This document shows positions 24,381 to 32,416 of a stretch of DNA of 64,000 nt, piece after piece. Each line of letters begins with the position of its first letter. Within the stretch, counting starts at the first letter, position 1. Origin of the DNA: Bacteroidota bacterium (lineage in GTDB: Bacteria > Bacteroidota > Bacteroidia > 2-12-FULL-35-15). The position numbers and the translations under genes were made by a program. The stretch covers positions 65,741 to 129,740 of the forward strand of contig JAOQAD010000016.1 of assembly GCA_025963775.1 (NCBI GenBank), written 5' to 3'. Below the pieces are notes generated by a model, which was given only the letters and a program-made list of their open reading frames with translations, searched no databases and was not told where the DNA came from.

Positions 24381-25109
24381 TTAGCTGTACAGCCCGCCGT
24401 TAACGGATAATACCTGCCCCGTGATGTAGGTTGCTTTATCGGAAGCGAGGTAGCTGACCGCATCCGCCACTTCTTCCGCGGTGCCGAAACGTGCCATCGG
24501 GATCAGCTGTTTGAAATCCTTTTCATTGATGCCTTCCGTCATATCGGTTTTGATGAAGCCGGGAGCCACGCAATTCACAGTGATGTTACGGCGTCCCACT
24601 TCCTGCGACAGTGCTTTTGTTGCACCGATCACACCCGCTTTTGCAGCGGAATAGTTGGTTTGTCCCGGCAATCCTTTCAGTCCTGACAGGGAAACCACGT
24701 TCACAATGCGGCCCCATTTTTTTACCAGCATACCTTTGATGATGATGCGCGTTACATTGTAAAATCCGCCAAGGCCAATGCCCAGCACCGTATTCCACTC
24801 TTCATTGCTCATCCACATGAGCAGCTGGTCTTTGCGGATCCCTGCATTGTTCACCAGTATTTCGATCGTCTTATCCGGGTTCTTTTCGATCCAGCCGTTC
24901 AATGCCGCATCCACTTCTGCCTGGTTCGATACATCAAATTTCATGATCTCTCCGTCGCTGCCTTTTTCACGGATCATGGCGAGTGTTTTTTCAGCCTCAT
25001 CCTGCTTCGACGTGTAATTCACGATCACGTAATGCCCGGCTTCTGCCAGCTGTACGCAGATTGCGCGGCCAATGCCCCTTGAACCTCCTGTTACTAATGC
25101 GTATTTCAT
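24381..25109 (-). CDS. 3-oxoacyl-ACP reductase (FabG type, SDR family)
   Basis: The 242-residue classical short-chain dehydrogenase has the TGGSRGIGRAI cofactor loop at 7-17, NNAG at about 88-91, a catalytic Ser in VSLSGLKG and YSAAK with the catalytic Tyr and Lys. The C-terminal SVNGGLYS is typical of FabG. It reduces the keto group after each condensation, using NADPH in this family. It lies between the ammonia-lyase and a ketosynthase and is the only ketoreductase seen in the cluster. Confidence 0.93.
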   Translation of the reverse strand: MKYALVTGGSRGIGRAICVQLAEAGHYVIVNYTSKQDEAEKTLAMIREKGSDGEIMKFDVSNQAEVDAALNGWIEKNPDKTIEILVNNAGIRKDQLLMWMSNEEWNTVLGIGLGGFYNVTRIIIKGMLVKKWGRIVNVVSLSGLKGLPGQTNYSAAKAGVIGATKALSQEVGRRNITVNCVAPGFIKTDMTEGINEKDFKQLIPMARFGTAEEVADAVSYLASDKATYITGQVLSVNGGLYS

Positions 25110-25250
25110 ATCTTTAATTGTTGAGTTGTTTCTTTGTTCTCATTTTCTTTTAAAAGATTGCTTCGGTCGTACCTCCCTCGCAATGACAGCTCCGAAATAT
25201 TGCCAACTGTTTAAATTGCCTACTGCCAACTGATCAATTGCCAACTGAAA
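25110..25250. repeat. Spacer with family C repeat remnant
   Basis: AGATTGCTTCGGTCGTACC at 25155 continues to TCGCAATGACAGC, a half copy of the family C repeat (GTCATTGCGAGG...GCAATCT) seen at 43275 and in the array at 45131. The remainder (TTGCCAACTG words) shows nothing else. Confidence 0.65.
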
Positions 25251-26807
25251 TTACTGTCCGATCAGATCCGGGTTATTATTCTGCAGGTACTGTTTGATCT
25301 TTTCCAACTTCTTATACAATATCGTATCGTCTTCAAAGCGCGGAACGATGCTCCGTACCTGGTCATACACGCCTTTCGATGCTGTTGAAAGCCTGCTGTT
25401 GAATTTCAGCGCATCCACTGCCTGTGCATTGCTCAGCAATTCGATCGCCAGCACCTGGTAAGCATTTTCAACCACCTTTGCAGTGATGAGCGCAGCATTG
25501 GTTCCCATGCTTACGATGTCCTGGTTATCGTTGTTGTTGGAGATGCTGTGAATGTACATCGGGTTCGAAAGCATTTGATTTTCGGCCGTTGTAGAGGTTG
25601 CCGTAAATTGTGCAGCCTGCATCCCAAGGTTTAATCCCAGTTTCCCGAGATTTACAAAAGGAGGCAATTTGCCATTCAGCTTTTCATTCATCAGGAAGTT
25701 CAGCTGGCGTTCGGCAAGCATGGTCATTTTGGTGAGCGCGATCTTCAGCTTGTCCATTTCCAGCGCCACGTAATCGCCGTGGAAATTACCGCCGTGAAAA
25801 ATATTGTTATTGGCTTTGTCAACGATCGGGTTGTCGTTCACAGAGTTCACTTCGTTCTCTAAAATAGTTTGTGTGAAGGTGATGGTATCCAGCACCGGGC
25901 CAAGGATCTGCGGGATGCAGCGGATGGAGTAATACTCCTGCACTTTATCCTTGAACACTTCCACGTTGGCATGCTGTGTTCCGTCGAACAAATGCTCTTC
26001 GCGCTTGCGGATCAGCTTGCTGTCGCTCATCGCACTGTTCATGGCGCGTGCAATGGAACGCTGGCCAATATGAGGTTTTACACTGTTCAGCTGTTCCGAA
26101 AAATGGTCGCTGTACGATTCCACCATTTCAATGATCATGTTGGAGGACACAAGGCTCCAGTTGATGAGCTGCTTTGCATGCAGCAGGTTCACCATGGCAA
26201 TGCCTGTCATTACGGATGTTCCGTTGATCAGCCCCAGTGCTTCACGAAGGTGAATGGTAATTGGTTTTACGCGAACTTCCTTATACACATCAGCAGTGGC
26301 ACGAAGCTCACCTTTGTAGGTCACTTCGCCTTCGCCGATCAGGTTCAATGCTAAATGGGCAAGCTGCACAAGGTCGCCGGAAGCGCCAACGCCGCCATGC
26401 TCAAAGATCTGCGGGTATACATCCTTATTGATGAGCTCTTTCAGCAGGATCACCACTTCGGGGTGAATGCCCGAAAAGCCCTGCATGAGCGAGCTCAGGC
26501 GGCAGATCATTGCAGATTTTACATGAATGTCGGAAAGGCGGTTGCCCGCACCGGTGCAGTGGCTGCGGATAAGATTATATTGCAGGCTGAGCTGGTCTTC
26601 CTCGCTGATCTTGTATTGCGCCATCGGGCCAAAGCCGGTGTTGATGCCGTAGATCAGCTTGTTCTTTGAGAAAGACTTCAGGAATTCGTGGCTTTCGGCC
26701 ACTTTTGTGAGGGCAGCAGCATCCAGATCGATCTTTTCCCCGGTGTACAGGATCTTGTGAAAGTCGTTTGCGGTCAATGGCTTTGTTCCAACGTTGATCA
26801 TATTCAA
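25251..26807 (-). CDS. Aromatic amino acid ammonia-lyase (probable tyrosine ammonia-lyase)
   Basis: The 518-residue protein has the self-processing Ala-Ser-Gly triad at 142-144 in GGVGASGDLVQLAH, which forms the MIO group. INTGFGPMAQ carries the catalytic Tyr53. A late QFTATSTTAENQMLSNP and NNDNQDIVSMGTNAA match the family core. The selectivity loop LIRSHCTGAG strongly resembles, from memory, the tyrosine ammonia-lyase of Flavobacterium johnsoniae. The product p-coumarate would start the aryl polyene chain. The placement at the head of a flexirubin cluster, far from any hut genes, argues against histidine as the substrate. Confidence 0.92.
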   Translation of the reverse strand: MNMINVGTKPLTANDFHKILYTGEKIDLDAAALTKVAESHEFLKSFSKNKLIYGINTGFGPMAQYKISEEDQLSLQYNLIRSHCTGAGNRLSDIHVKSAMICRLSSLMQGFSGIHPEVVILLKELINKDVYPQIFEHGGVGASGDLVQLAHLALNLIGEGEVTYKGELRATADVYKEVRVKPITIHLREALGLINGTSVMTGIAMVNLLHAKQLINWSLVSSNMIIEMVESYSDHFSEQLNSVKPHIGQRSIARAMNSAMSDSKLIRKREEHLFDGTQHANVEVFKDKVQEYYSIRCIPQILGPVLDTITFTQTILENEVNSVNDNPIVDKANNNIFHGGNFHGDYVALEMDKLKIALTKMTMLAERQLNFLMNEKLNGKLPPFVNLGKLGLNLGMQAAQFTATSTTAENQMLSNPMYIHSISNNNDNQDIVSMGTNAALITAKVVENAYQVLAIELLSNAQAVDALKFNSRLSTASKGVYDQVRSIVPRFEDDTILYKKLEKIKQYLQNNNPDLIGQ

Positions 26808-26835
26808 TATAAATGTGTTCTGTACCTTTCGGGCA

Positions 26836-26843
26836 CAAAATTA
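26836..26843 (-). promoter_or_regulatory. Putative -7 promoter element of the flexirubin operon (before the ammonia-lyase)
   Basis: The minus-strand octamer TAATTTTG matches TAnnTTTG 29 bases before the start codon. No TTG is found at the standard spacing. Confidence 0.5.
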
Positions 26844-26954
26844 GTTTCTTTAACGGCTGATGAAAATAATTAGTAAGATTTCTAAAAAGACGCAAAAATA
26901 GACCTTTTAGCGTGATATACAAAGTTTTGTTGCGATTGTTTATTTGCTTGTACC

Positions 26955-27053
26955 ACCCCGACCCTCCTAAGAGGAGGGAGCTGAGGACCCTGCTGAAAAT
27001 GTATTATTTTTTCCACGAAGCATTCCCCTCCTGCCAGGAGGGTTAGGGTGGTT
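26955..27053. repeat. Dispersed inverted repeat, family E, in the divergent promoter region
   Basis: The left part CCACCCCGACCCTCCTAAGA and right part TCCTGCCAGGAGGGTTAGGG are inverted relative to each other around an A/T-rich centre. A second copy lies at 51253-51374, and a partial one near 34482. It separates the promoters of the ammonia-lyase and the desaturase. Confidence 0.8.
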
Positions 27054-27062
27054 AAAAAATCT

Positions 27063-27070
27063 TATTTTTG
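27063..27070 (+). promoter_or_regulatory. Putative -7 promoter element before the CrtI/CrtD-family gene
   Basis: TATTTTTG matches TAnnTTTG and ends 15 bases before the ATG at 27086. The site is A/T-rich and no -33 TTG is visible. Confidence 0.38.
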
Positions 27071-27085
27071 CGCACTATTATCAAT

Positions 27086-28561
27086 ATGATCAAAGAAAAC
27101 AACAAGTCCTGCGGTATCATCGGCTCCGGAGTTTCCGGCTTAGCCGCTGCCATCCGCATGCGAAACAAAGGTTACCGCGTTACAGTTTTCGAGGCGAACA
27201 GCTTTGCAGGAGGCAAATTGTCGTCCGAAAGCAACAAAGGCTACCGTTTCGACATGGGGCCCTCGGTGTTCACCATGCCTGCGTATGTGGATGAATTGTT
27301 TGTTTTATCCGGTAAAGATCCACGGGATCATTTCAATTATGTGAAGCTCGACCCGGTGTACCGCTATTTTTTCGGGGATGGCACCATGCTGGATGCCTGG
27401 CATGGAAAAGCCCGGTTCGCCCGGGAAATGGCGAAGATCCTCGATGAGCAGGAAAGCACTATTTTAAAATACCTCGACAATACGGAATACGTTTACAACC
27501 TTACGGCGGATGTATTCCTGCACAATTCACTGCATAAATTCAGAAACTTTTTCAGGAAACCTGTTTTGAAAGGGTTGCTGAACTTCCCTAAAATAGGGGC
27601 TTTTGAAACGATGAATGAGGCGAATGAAAAAGCATTCTCGGATAAAAAGATGGTGCAGATCTTTAACCGCTATTCCACTTACAACGGTTCAAGTCCTTAC
27701 CTGGCGCCGGCTACGCTGAATGTGATCCCGCACCTTGAAATTATGGAAGGGGCTTATTACCCGGAAGGAGGAATGGTTGCCATCACGGAAGCGCTTGTGA
27801 AGCTTGCGAAAGAGACAGGAGTGGAGTTTAAGTTTTCAAGCGCTGTTCGTGAGATCGTCATTGAAAACAAAAAAATAAAAGGATTGCGGACCGATGCCGG
27901 TGTTGAACATTTTGACGTGGTGATCAGCAACATGGATGTGTATAACAGTTACCTGAAGCTGATGCCGGATGTGAAGAAGCCCGAGAAGACGCTGAAGCAG
28001 GACAAATCCAGCTCCGCGGTGATCTTTTACTGGGGAATAAAAAAAGAATTTAAAGAGCTCGGATTGCATAATATCCTGTTCTCTGAAAATTATTTTGAAG
28101 AGTTTGATACGATCTTTTCAAAAAGATCAATTTATCACGATCCTACGATCTACATCAACATCACCTCCAAACACACGCCGGCAGATGCTCCTCCGGGTGC
28201 TGAGAACTGGTTCACAATGATCAATGTGCCAAATAATTCGGGACAGGATTGGGATGCATTAGTGGCTGAAGCCCGCGTGAACATGATCAAAAAGATCAAC
28301 AGGATTTTGAAAACGGATATTGAAAAATACATTGAATGCGAAATGACGCTTGATCCACGCCTGGTGGAAAGCCGTACCTCAAGCGCTTTCGGAGCCATTT
28401 ACGGAAATGCTTCGAATAACAAGTTCGCTGCATTTTTGCGCCATGCCAATTTTTCGAAAGAGATTGAAGGGCTTTATTTCTGCGGTGGCAGCGTACATCC
28501 GGGACCGAGCATTCCTTTGTGTTTGCTGAGCGCGAAGATCACGGTGGGATTGGTGAAGTGA
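27086..28561 (+). CDS. CrtI/CrtD-family carotenoid desaturase or related FAD oxidoreductase
   Basis: I use the ATG at 27086; a TTG 18 bases upstream is in frame but would overlap the -7 element. The 491-residue product has the dinucleotide-binding GSGVSGLA at 13-20, FDMGPSVFTMP near 60 and the C-terminal FAD motif YFCGGSVHPGPSIPLCLLSAKI, all typical of phytoene desaturase relatives. A complete CrtI lies at 34574, so this second copy is likely to do another step. With CruF nearby, a 3',4'-desaturase (CrtD) of a 1'-hydroxy carotenoid is the best guess. A role in flexirubin tailoring cannot be ruled out, since it is divergent from the flexirubin operon. Confidence 0.83.
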   Translation: MIKENNKSCGIIGSGVSGLAAAIRMRNKGYRVTVFEANSFAGGKLSSESNKGYRFDMGPSVFTMPAYVDELFVLSGKDPRDHFNYVKLDPVYRYFFGDGTMLDAWHGKARFAREMAKILDEQESTILKYLDNTEYVYNLTADVFLHNSLHKFRNFFRKPVLKGLLNFPKIGAFETMNEANEKAFSDKKMVQIFNRYSTYNGSSPYLAPATLNVIPHLEIMEGAYYPEGGMVAITEALVKLAKETGVEFKFSSAVREIVIENKKIKGLRTDAGVEHFDVVISNMDVYNSYLKLMPDVKKPEKTLKQDKSSSAVIFYWGIKKEFKELGLHNILFSENYFEEFDTIFSKRSIYHDPTIYINITSKHTPADAPPGAENWFTMINVPNNSGQDWDALVAEARVNMIKKINRILKTDIEKYIECEMTLDPRLVESRTSSAFGAIYGNASNNKFAAFLRHANFSKEIEGLYFCGGSVHPGPSIPLCLLSAKITVGLVK

Positions 28562-29077
28562 TTTTTACCACAGATTACGCGCATTTCACAGATGAAGTTA
28601 ATTGACACACTGTGTGTTGTCAGTTTAGGTGGGTACGCTGATTTCCCCAGATCTTTTATGATTAAAATTATGATCGTCTTCGACGCTTATGATTGATTAT
28701 GATTGATGTACTGTGTGTTGTCAGTTCAGGGAGATACGCTGATTTTCACAGATCTTTTATGATTAAAATTATGATCGTCTTCGACGCTTATGATTGATTA
28801 TGATTGATGTACTGTGTGTTGTCAGTTCGAGCGAAGTCGAGAACGTGGGAAGGCCTATGCACGTTCCCGACTTCGCTCGAACTGACATCCCACGAGGCAC
28901 GGGTATCCTGAATGTTAGCAGGTTGGTTGTCATTCTGAGCGGAACGGAGTGGAGTCGAAGAATCTGTTTAATCGGAACGCATAATATATTCCCTGGCGGT
29001 CCGGATAATGGTAGCAGGTTCTTTTTGAAAAGATTCCGTGTCGGGGCACGGGATGACGGTCACAATAAATAATGATT
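28562..29077. repeat. Non-coding spacer with a 101-base tandem repeat and inverted repeats
   Basis: Two full units of 101 bases (28611-28711 and 28712-28812) and the start of a third (28813) each begin TGTGTGTTGTCAGTT and contain TTTATGATTAAAATTATG and TTCGACGCTTATGATTG. The third start runs into a family B short inverted repeat (28821-28886). A family D half (about 28930-28965) and a family A core (29031-29060) follow. A frame of 92 codons through this region is made of repeats and is not a gene. Confidence 0.88.
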
Positions 29078-29488
29078 CTACTCCATCTCAAAAATAGAAT
29101 GCCCTTCCTCATCGCTGTAATGATCCACTTTTATTTTCTTAGGATCCACGCTTACTACTTTGTAGCTGAATTTTACACCGGTATCATCCAGGAAATAAAT
29201 ATTCTGCCCCGACCTTGACCATGTGCCAGCTTTCTTTGCACCGAATAGAATTAAATTGAATTTTCCGTCGAGCGTCATCTGCAACATGTCGTTTTGGTTC
29301 TTTTCTGCCGGGGGCTTTGTAACCACTTGCCATTCTTCAACGGAAGTGACCTTCCATGTTTTGCTGCACATGACCGAATCGTTGTGAGAGAGCTTTGAGG
29401 ATGTGCCCAGCTTGCTTGCTGTTTTTGTTTGTGCGAATGAAATGCTTGCTAACAGGATGAAGCAAACGAAAGAGATTGTTTTTTTCAT
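29078..29488 (-). CDS. Secreted lipocalin-like protein
   Basis: The 136-residue product has a signal peptide ending SISFAQ near residue 20. The mature part contains KTWKVTSVEEW, LQMTLDGKFNLILFG, AGTWSRSGQNIYFLD and KIKVDHYSDE, the WxVxxxE/W and GxW pattern of small lipocalin-like domains common in Bacteroidota. It probably forms a small beta-barrel in the periplasm or on the surface. No ligand can be named. It is transcribed alone, with the repeat spacer downstream. Confidence 0.75.
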   Translation of the reverse strand: MKKTISFVCFILLASISFAQTKTASKLGTSSKLSHNDSVMCSKTWKVTSVEEWQVVTKPPAEKNQNDMLQMTLDGKFNLILFGAKKAGTWSRSGQNIYFLDDTGVKFSYKVVSVDPKKIKVDHYSDEEGHSIFEME

Positions 29489-29556
29489 GATGTGAGTTTT
29501 GAGTTACTAAATTATATTCTTTATAGCCTCTGCGAGCTCCGCGTCTCTGCGAGAAA

Positions 29557-30624
29557 CTATTTGAAAGTTACCATTACAATTTTTCCTTCCTGTGTAATCA
29601 GGCTTTCCTGCACGCCGCCGATGAAGCGGGTTCCATCGTGATTAAAGGAGCCCAATCCTGCCCATACCGCATGCCCTGCATACTGTGAGCTTTTCGGCTC
29701 ATTGAAATAAGTAAGGCGCTCTTTCCCGCTGCCATCGGTGTTCATCATCCACCAGTCGGTGCCGTGCTTTGTGCTTTCGGTGCTGCTCATCCAGCAGATT
29801 TTGCTGCCGTCCGGCTTGTAAAATCCATGCTCGTTGTAATCCCTGTCGGTTAATTTCAGCAGGTTTCCGCCCAGCGTATCGATCGTGTAGATATGCTCAT
29901 CGAGGAAGGAAGCCTGGTTGATGTTGCTGCAGAAGATAAGGCGGCTGTCGTCGGGAGAAAATCCGTACACTTCATAAAATGCATTGGCAACCGGTTCGAT
30001 CGTACGGATATTGCTCACGATGGGCATGCTGTCGGAAGGATTGAATTTGAAATCCGCGATCTTGATCGTCCAGAAACCCGCCTGCTGCATAGGATTGGAA
30101 AGGTTCGGCTGCAGCTTACGGTCGGTCCATACGATCTGTTTTCCGTCATGCGAAAAGCGCGGCGCGATCACACCATGGTCGTAATCATTAATGAGGTCGA
30201 CGATCCTGTACGCTTTTGTACCAATGGTGTTCATGATCCAGATGTCGCAATAAGCGCCGAAGCCGGGAAGCGCATCGGTTGATGATCCCGGGTGAATTGC
30301 TTCTTCAACGGCCATGATGATCCAGTTGCCGGAAGGATGCCAGTAAGGTGTGCAGATGTGCTTGTTCGGAAGAAGCGCGCTGGCGCAGGTTAAGCAGATG
30401 TCATTGCCGCCGCTTTCATCTGCAAAATGAATGTCGTAATACGTATCGGCTTCCTTCATGGAATAGGCGATGCGGTTGCTGCCCGACTGGTCCCAGCACA
30501 CATCAAGGCCATGCTCGCGGTAGGAGGTAACAATTACGGGAATATCGTCTGTGGGAACGGAATTATCTTTCTGGCAGGAAATAAGGGTCAACAGGAGCAA
30601 ACAAGGGAGCAAAAGTTTTTTCAT
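29557..30624 (-). CDS. TolB/PD40-type beta-propeller lipoprotein
   Basis: The 355-residue product has a lipoprotein signal ending LLTLISC with Cys17. The mature chain has blade motifs of the WD40-like (PD40) kind: CDIWIMNTIGTKAYRI, APRFSHDGKQIVWTD, YGFSPDDSRLIFCSN, HIYTIDTLGGNLLKLTD and WWMMNTDGSGKERLT. A short Cys pair (DICLTC) lies near residue 77. Such propellers act as protein- or carbohydrate-binding scaffolds on the cell surface or in the periplasm. No enzyme function is apparent and the genes on either side give no clue. Confidence 0.82.
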   Translation of the reverse strand: MKKLLLPCLLLLTLISCQKDNSVPTDDIPVIVTSYREHGLDVCWDQSGSNRIAYSMKEADTYYDIHFADESGGNDICLTCASALLPNKHICTPYWHPSGNWIIMAVEEAIHPGSSTDALPGFGAYCDIWIMNTIGTKAYRIVDLINDYDHGVIAPRFSHDGKQIVWTDRKLQPNLSNPMQQAGFWTIKIADFKFNPSDSMPIVSNIRTIEPVANAFYEVYGFSPDDSRLIFCSNINQASFLDEHIYTIDTLGGNLLKLTDRDYNEHGFYKPDGSKICWMSSTESTKHGTDWWMMNTDGSGKERLTYFNEPKSSQYAGHAVWAGLGSFNHDGTRFIGGVQESLITQEGKIVMVTFK

Positions 30625-30662
30625 GTCGGATGTGTTTGTATGAAATAAAGATAGTAATTATT

Positions 30663-31259
30663 TCACAGGTGCACAGCAACTTTAAAGCCAAGCCCGGAAG
30701 TGCCGATGCTTACCTTGTCCATCATTTTATACAGCTTTTTTCCGTTACGCTTATGCACGATGTACATGCTGGTATCGAACAGGAATAAAAAACCTCCCTG
30801 CAGGATCAGGGAATTTCCCCAGCCCCTGAAGCGGTCATGCTGCTTCGGCTGTGTCTTTGCCCTTTCCGTAAGGTACAGGCCGGTTGAGGAATACAGCAAA
30901 TCAAGCGCAGCATTCGCTATGTAGGTGGCTTCGGTATTGCTTTGCCACTGAAGGGTTTTTGTGAGACTGAGATCGTTCTTTTCCTTTGGCAGCAGGCTGG
31001 CGGCGACAATGAGCACATTCACTCCGTTGAACATAAGGTTCATCTCATGAAAATGCTGATCGGTTCCTTTTGTATTGAAATACAATACTCCGCTGGCAGC
31101 CATGTTCGCAACTGCCCATCCGCCCAGCACTTTCAGGCCGCGTGAAGTTTTTTTATTGCGTGATTTGTTGAATTCAAAAAGATCGGTACCGGAAGGTGTT
31201 TGTGCGAAGAGTGTAACAGAAAGTGAGCTGAGGAGAAGAATTGCGATGAGCTTTTTCAT
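30663..31259 (-). CDS. Membrane protein of unknown function next to the carotenoid genes
   Basis: The 198-residue product has a signal-like N-terminus ending VTLFAQ near residue 20. Hydrophobic segments follow at about 45-60, 75-90 and 150-165, with an NxxFNGVNVLIVAASLL stretch. It ends with a short beta-like tail (GTSGLGFKVAVHL). I recognise it only as a type found as single copies in Bacteroidota (DUF6992-like). Its start overlaps the stop of the lycopene cyclase gene by 4 bases (ATGA), so it is the last gene of the carotenoid operon. A role in pigment placement is conceivable but unproven. Confidence 0.72.
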   Translation of the reverse strand: MKKLIAILLLSSLSVTLFAQTPSGTDLFEFNKSRNKKTSRGLKVLGGWAVANMAASGVLYFNTKGTDQHFHEMNLMFNGVNVLIVAASLLPKEKNDLSLTKTLQWQSNTEATYIANAALDLLYSSTGLYLTERAKTQPKQHDRFRGWGNSLILQGGFLFLFDTSMYIVHKRNGKKLYKMMDKVSIGTSGLGFKVAVHL

Positions 31260-31930
31260 AAGCGTTTCATTTTAAAATATTCGTACGTACTGATCACCAC
31301 AAGGAACTGAAGCATTCCATAAAAAGCATCTTCCAGTGGTATGGTGTATATACGCACACCGAGGTTTTCCAGATTGTCGTACACCAATACCGTTGCCGTT
31401 AAAATTCCGTTCACGACCAGGAAAGGAATGAGGCATACTGCCCAGGCAATGTAATACCTTCCCATCCGGGAGGATTTGAAAATGAACTGCTGAAGGAAGA
31501 GAAAAACGGCCAGCGTAAGAAAGGTAAACAGCGTATAGAACTTGTCGGGATGAAGCCCGGCTGTGATGAGCAGGAAGGTGATCAGTACAATTGAAATCAG
31601 CCTGGAATAAGGGGCAAGCACATCCTTTTTTACAAAATAATTCATCACCTCGTAAATGAACCCGCAGGAAAAGGGAACGATGAAAAAGAAAAGCCATTCT
31701 TCCAGGGGCAGGCCGCAAAAGAAAAGCCCGATGGTATATTCCGGCCGGAAGTTCCAGATGTCTATGCCTGTGAACCAAATGTCCCATGCGATGAACACAA
31801 CCGCAGAAATAAGTATGGCAGGAAAAAGCGCCTTCCATTTTTTGTGGTAGGCAACCTTGTCCTCGAAGCTTTTGTAAAGCGGGTAGGAGAGCGTGAAAAC
31901 GAGCAACAGCAGGTAGGTGAATTGTTTCAT
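31256..31930 (-). CDS. crtYcd: Lycopene beta-cyclase, fused heterodimeric type (CrtYc-CrtYd)
   Basis: The 224-residue membrane protein has two homologous halves. The first contains WDIWFTGIDIWNF with GLPLEEWLFF (PLEE at 75-78). The second contains VNGILTATVLVYDN with RIYTIPLEDAFYGM (PLED at 198-201). These are the marks of the non-flavin lycopene cyclases first known as CrtYc and CrtYd, here fused as is usual in Bacteroidota. It forms beta-ionone rings on lycopene. With CruF acting on the other end, it would make only one ring. It overlaps crtZ by 4 bases. Confidence 0.92.
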   Translation of the reverse strand: MKQFTYLLLLVFTLSYPLYKSFEDKVAYHKKWKALFPAILISAVVFIAWDIWFTGIDIWNFRPEYTIGLFFCGLPLEEWLFFFIVPFSCGFIYEVMNYFVKKDVLAPYSRLISIVLITFLLITAGLHPDKFYTLFTFLTLAVFLFLQQFIFKSSRMGRYYIAWAVCLIPFLVVNGILTATVLVYDNLENLGVRIYTIPLEDAFYGMLQFLVVISTYEYFKMKRL

Positions 31931-32406
31931 CCTTTTTTATCGAATAAGGAATTGGAAGCTGCCTGTTGAAAATATTTTTTATTCACGATGAGGAAGCCGA
32001 ACGATTGAGCGTGTTCCCTTTCTGTGTTTTTATGATGGATCCTGTGCGACCTTCGGACAGCGCGCAGGTACATGCTGTCGGCATTCCGGAATAATTTTAT
32101 CCGCTGGTGGATGAAGATGTCGTGCACCAGGAAATAAGCAAGTCCGTACGCCGCCATAGCAAAGCCGGCCACGCTGGCAAGCGGATAATTGTACTCCAGG
32201 CCGCAATATATGCAGAGGAAGCTGGGAATGGAAAACAGAACAGAGAACCAATCGTTGTGCTCCAGTACGCCCTTGTTGTTTACATGATGGTCTTTGTGCA
32301 TCTTCCATAAAAAGCCATGCATGAGGTATTTGTGCGTGAGCCAGGCGACAAATTCCATCAGGAGAAATGAAGCGATAAAAAGTAATGTATATAGCAGGAA
32401 TTCCAT
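31927..32406 (-). CDS. crtZ: Carotenoid 3-hydroxylase CrtZ (sterol desaturase superfamily)
   Basis: I take the start at 32406 (MEFLLYTLLF), ten bases after the cruF stop; a longer frame would reach into cruF. The 159-residue membrane protein has the di-iron histidine clusters HKYLMH (25-30), HKDHH (37-41), HDIFIH (95-100) and HRIHH (121-125), the complete CrtZ set. It adds a 3-hydroxyl to a beta-ionone ring. It lies between cruF and crtYcd in the carotenoid operon. Confidence 0.92.
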   Translation of the reverse strand: MEFLLYTLLFIASFLLMEFVAWLTHKYLMHGFLWKMHKDHHVNNKGVLEHNDWFSVLFSIPSFLCIYCGLEYNYPLASVAGFAMAAYGLAYFLVHDIFIHQRIKLFRNADSMYLRAVRRSHRIHHKNTEREHAQSFGFLIVNKKYFQQAASNSLFDKKG

Positions 32407-32416
32407 GTTTACAAAG

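Noticed and set aside
25251-26807. Histidine ammonia-lyase of the hut pathway
   Set aside because: No hut genes are adjacent, and the selectivity loop and context fit the tyrosine-specific flexirubin enzyme better; assay would settle it.
28794-29072. Plus-strand frame of 92 codons
   Set aside because: It runs through the third tandem repeat start, an inverted repeat and family A and D elements, so it is repeat DNA.
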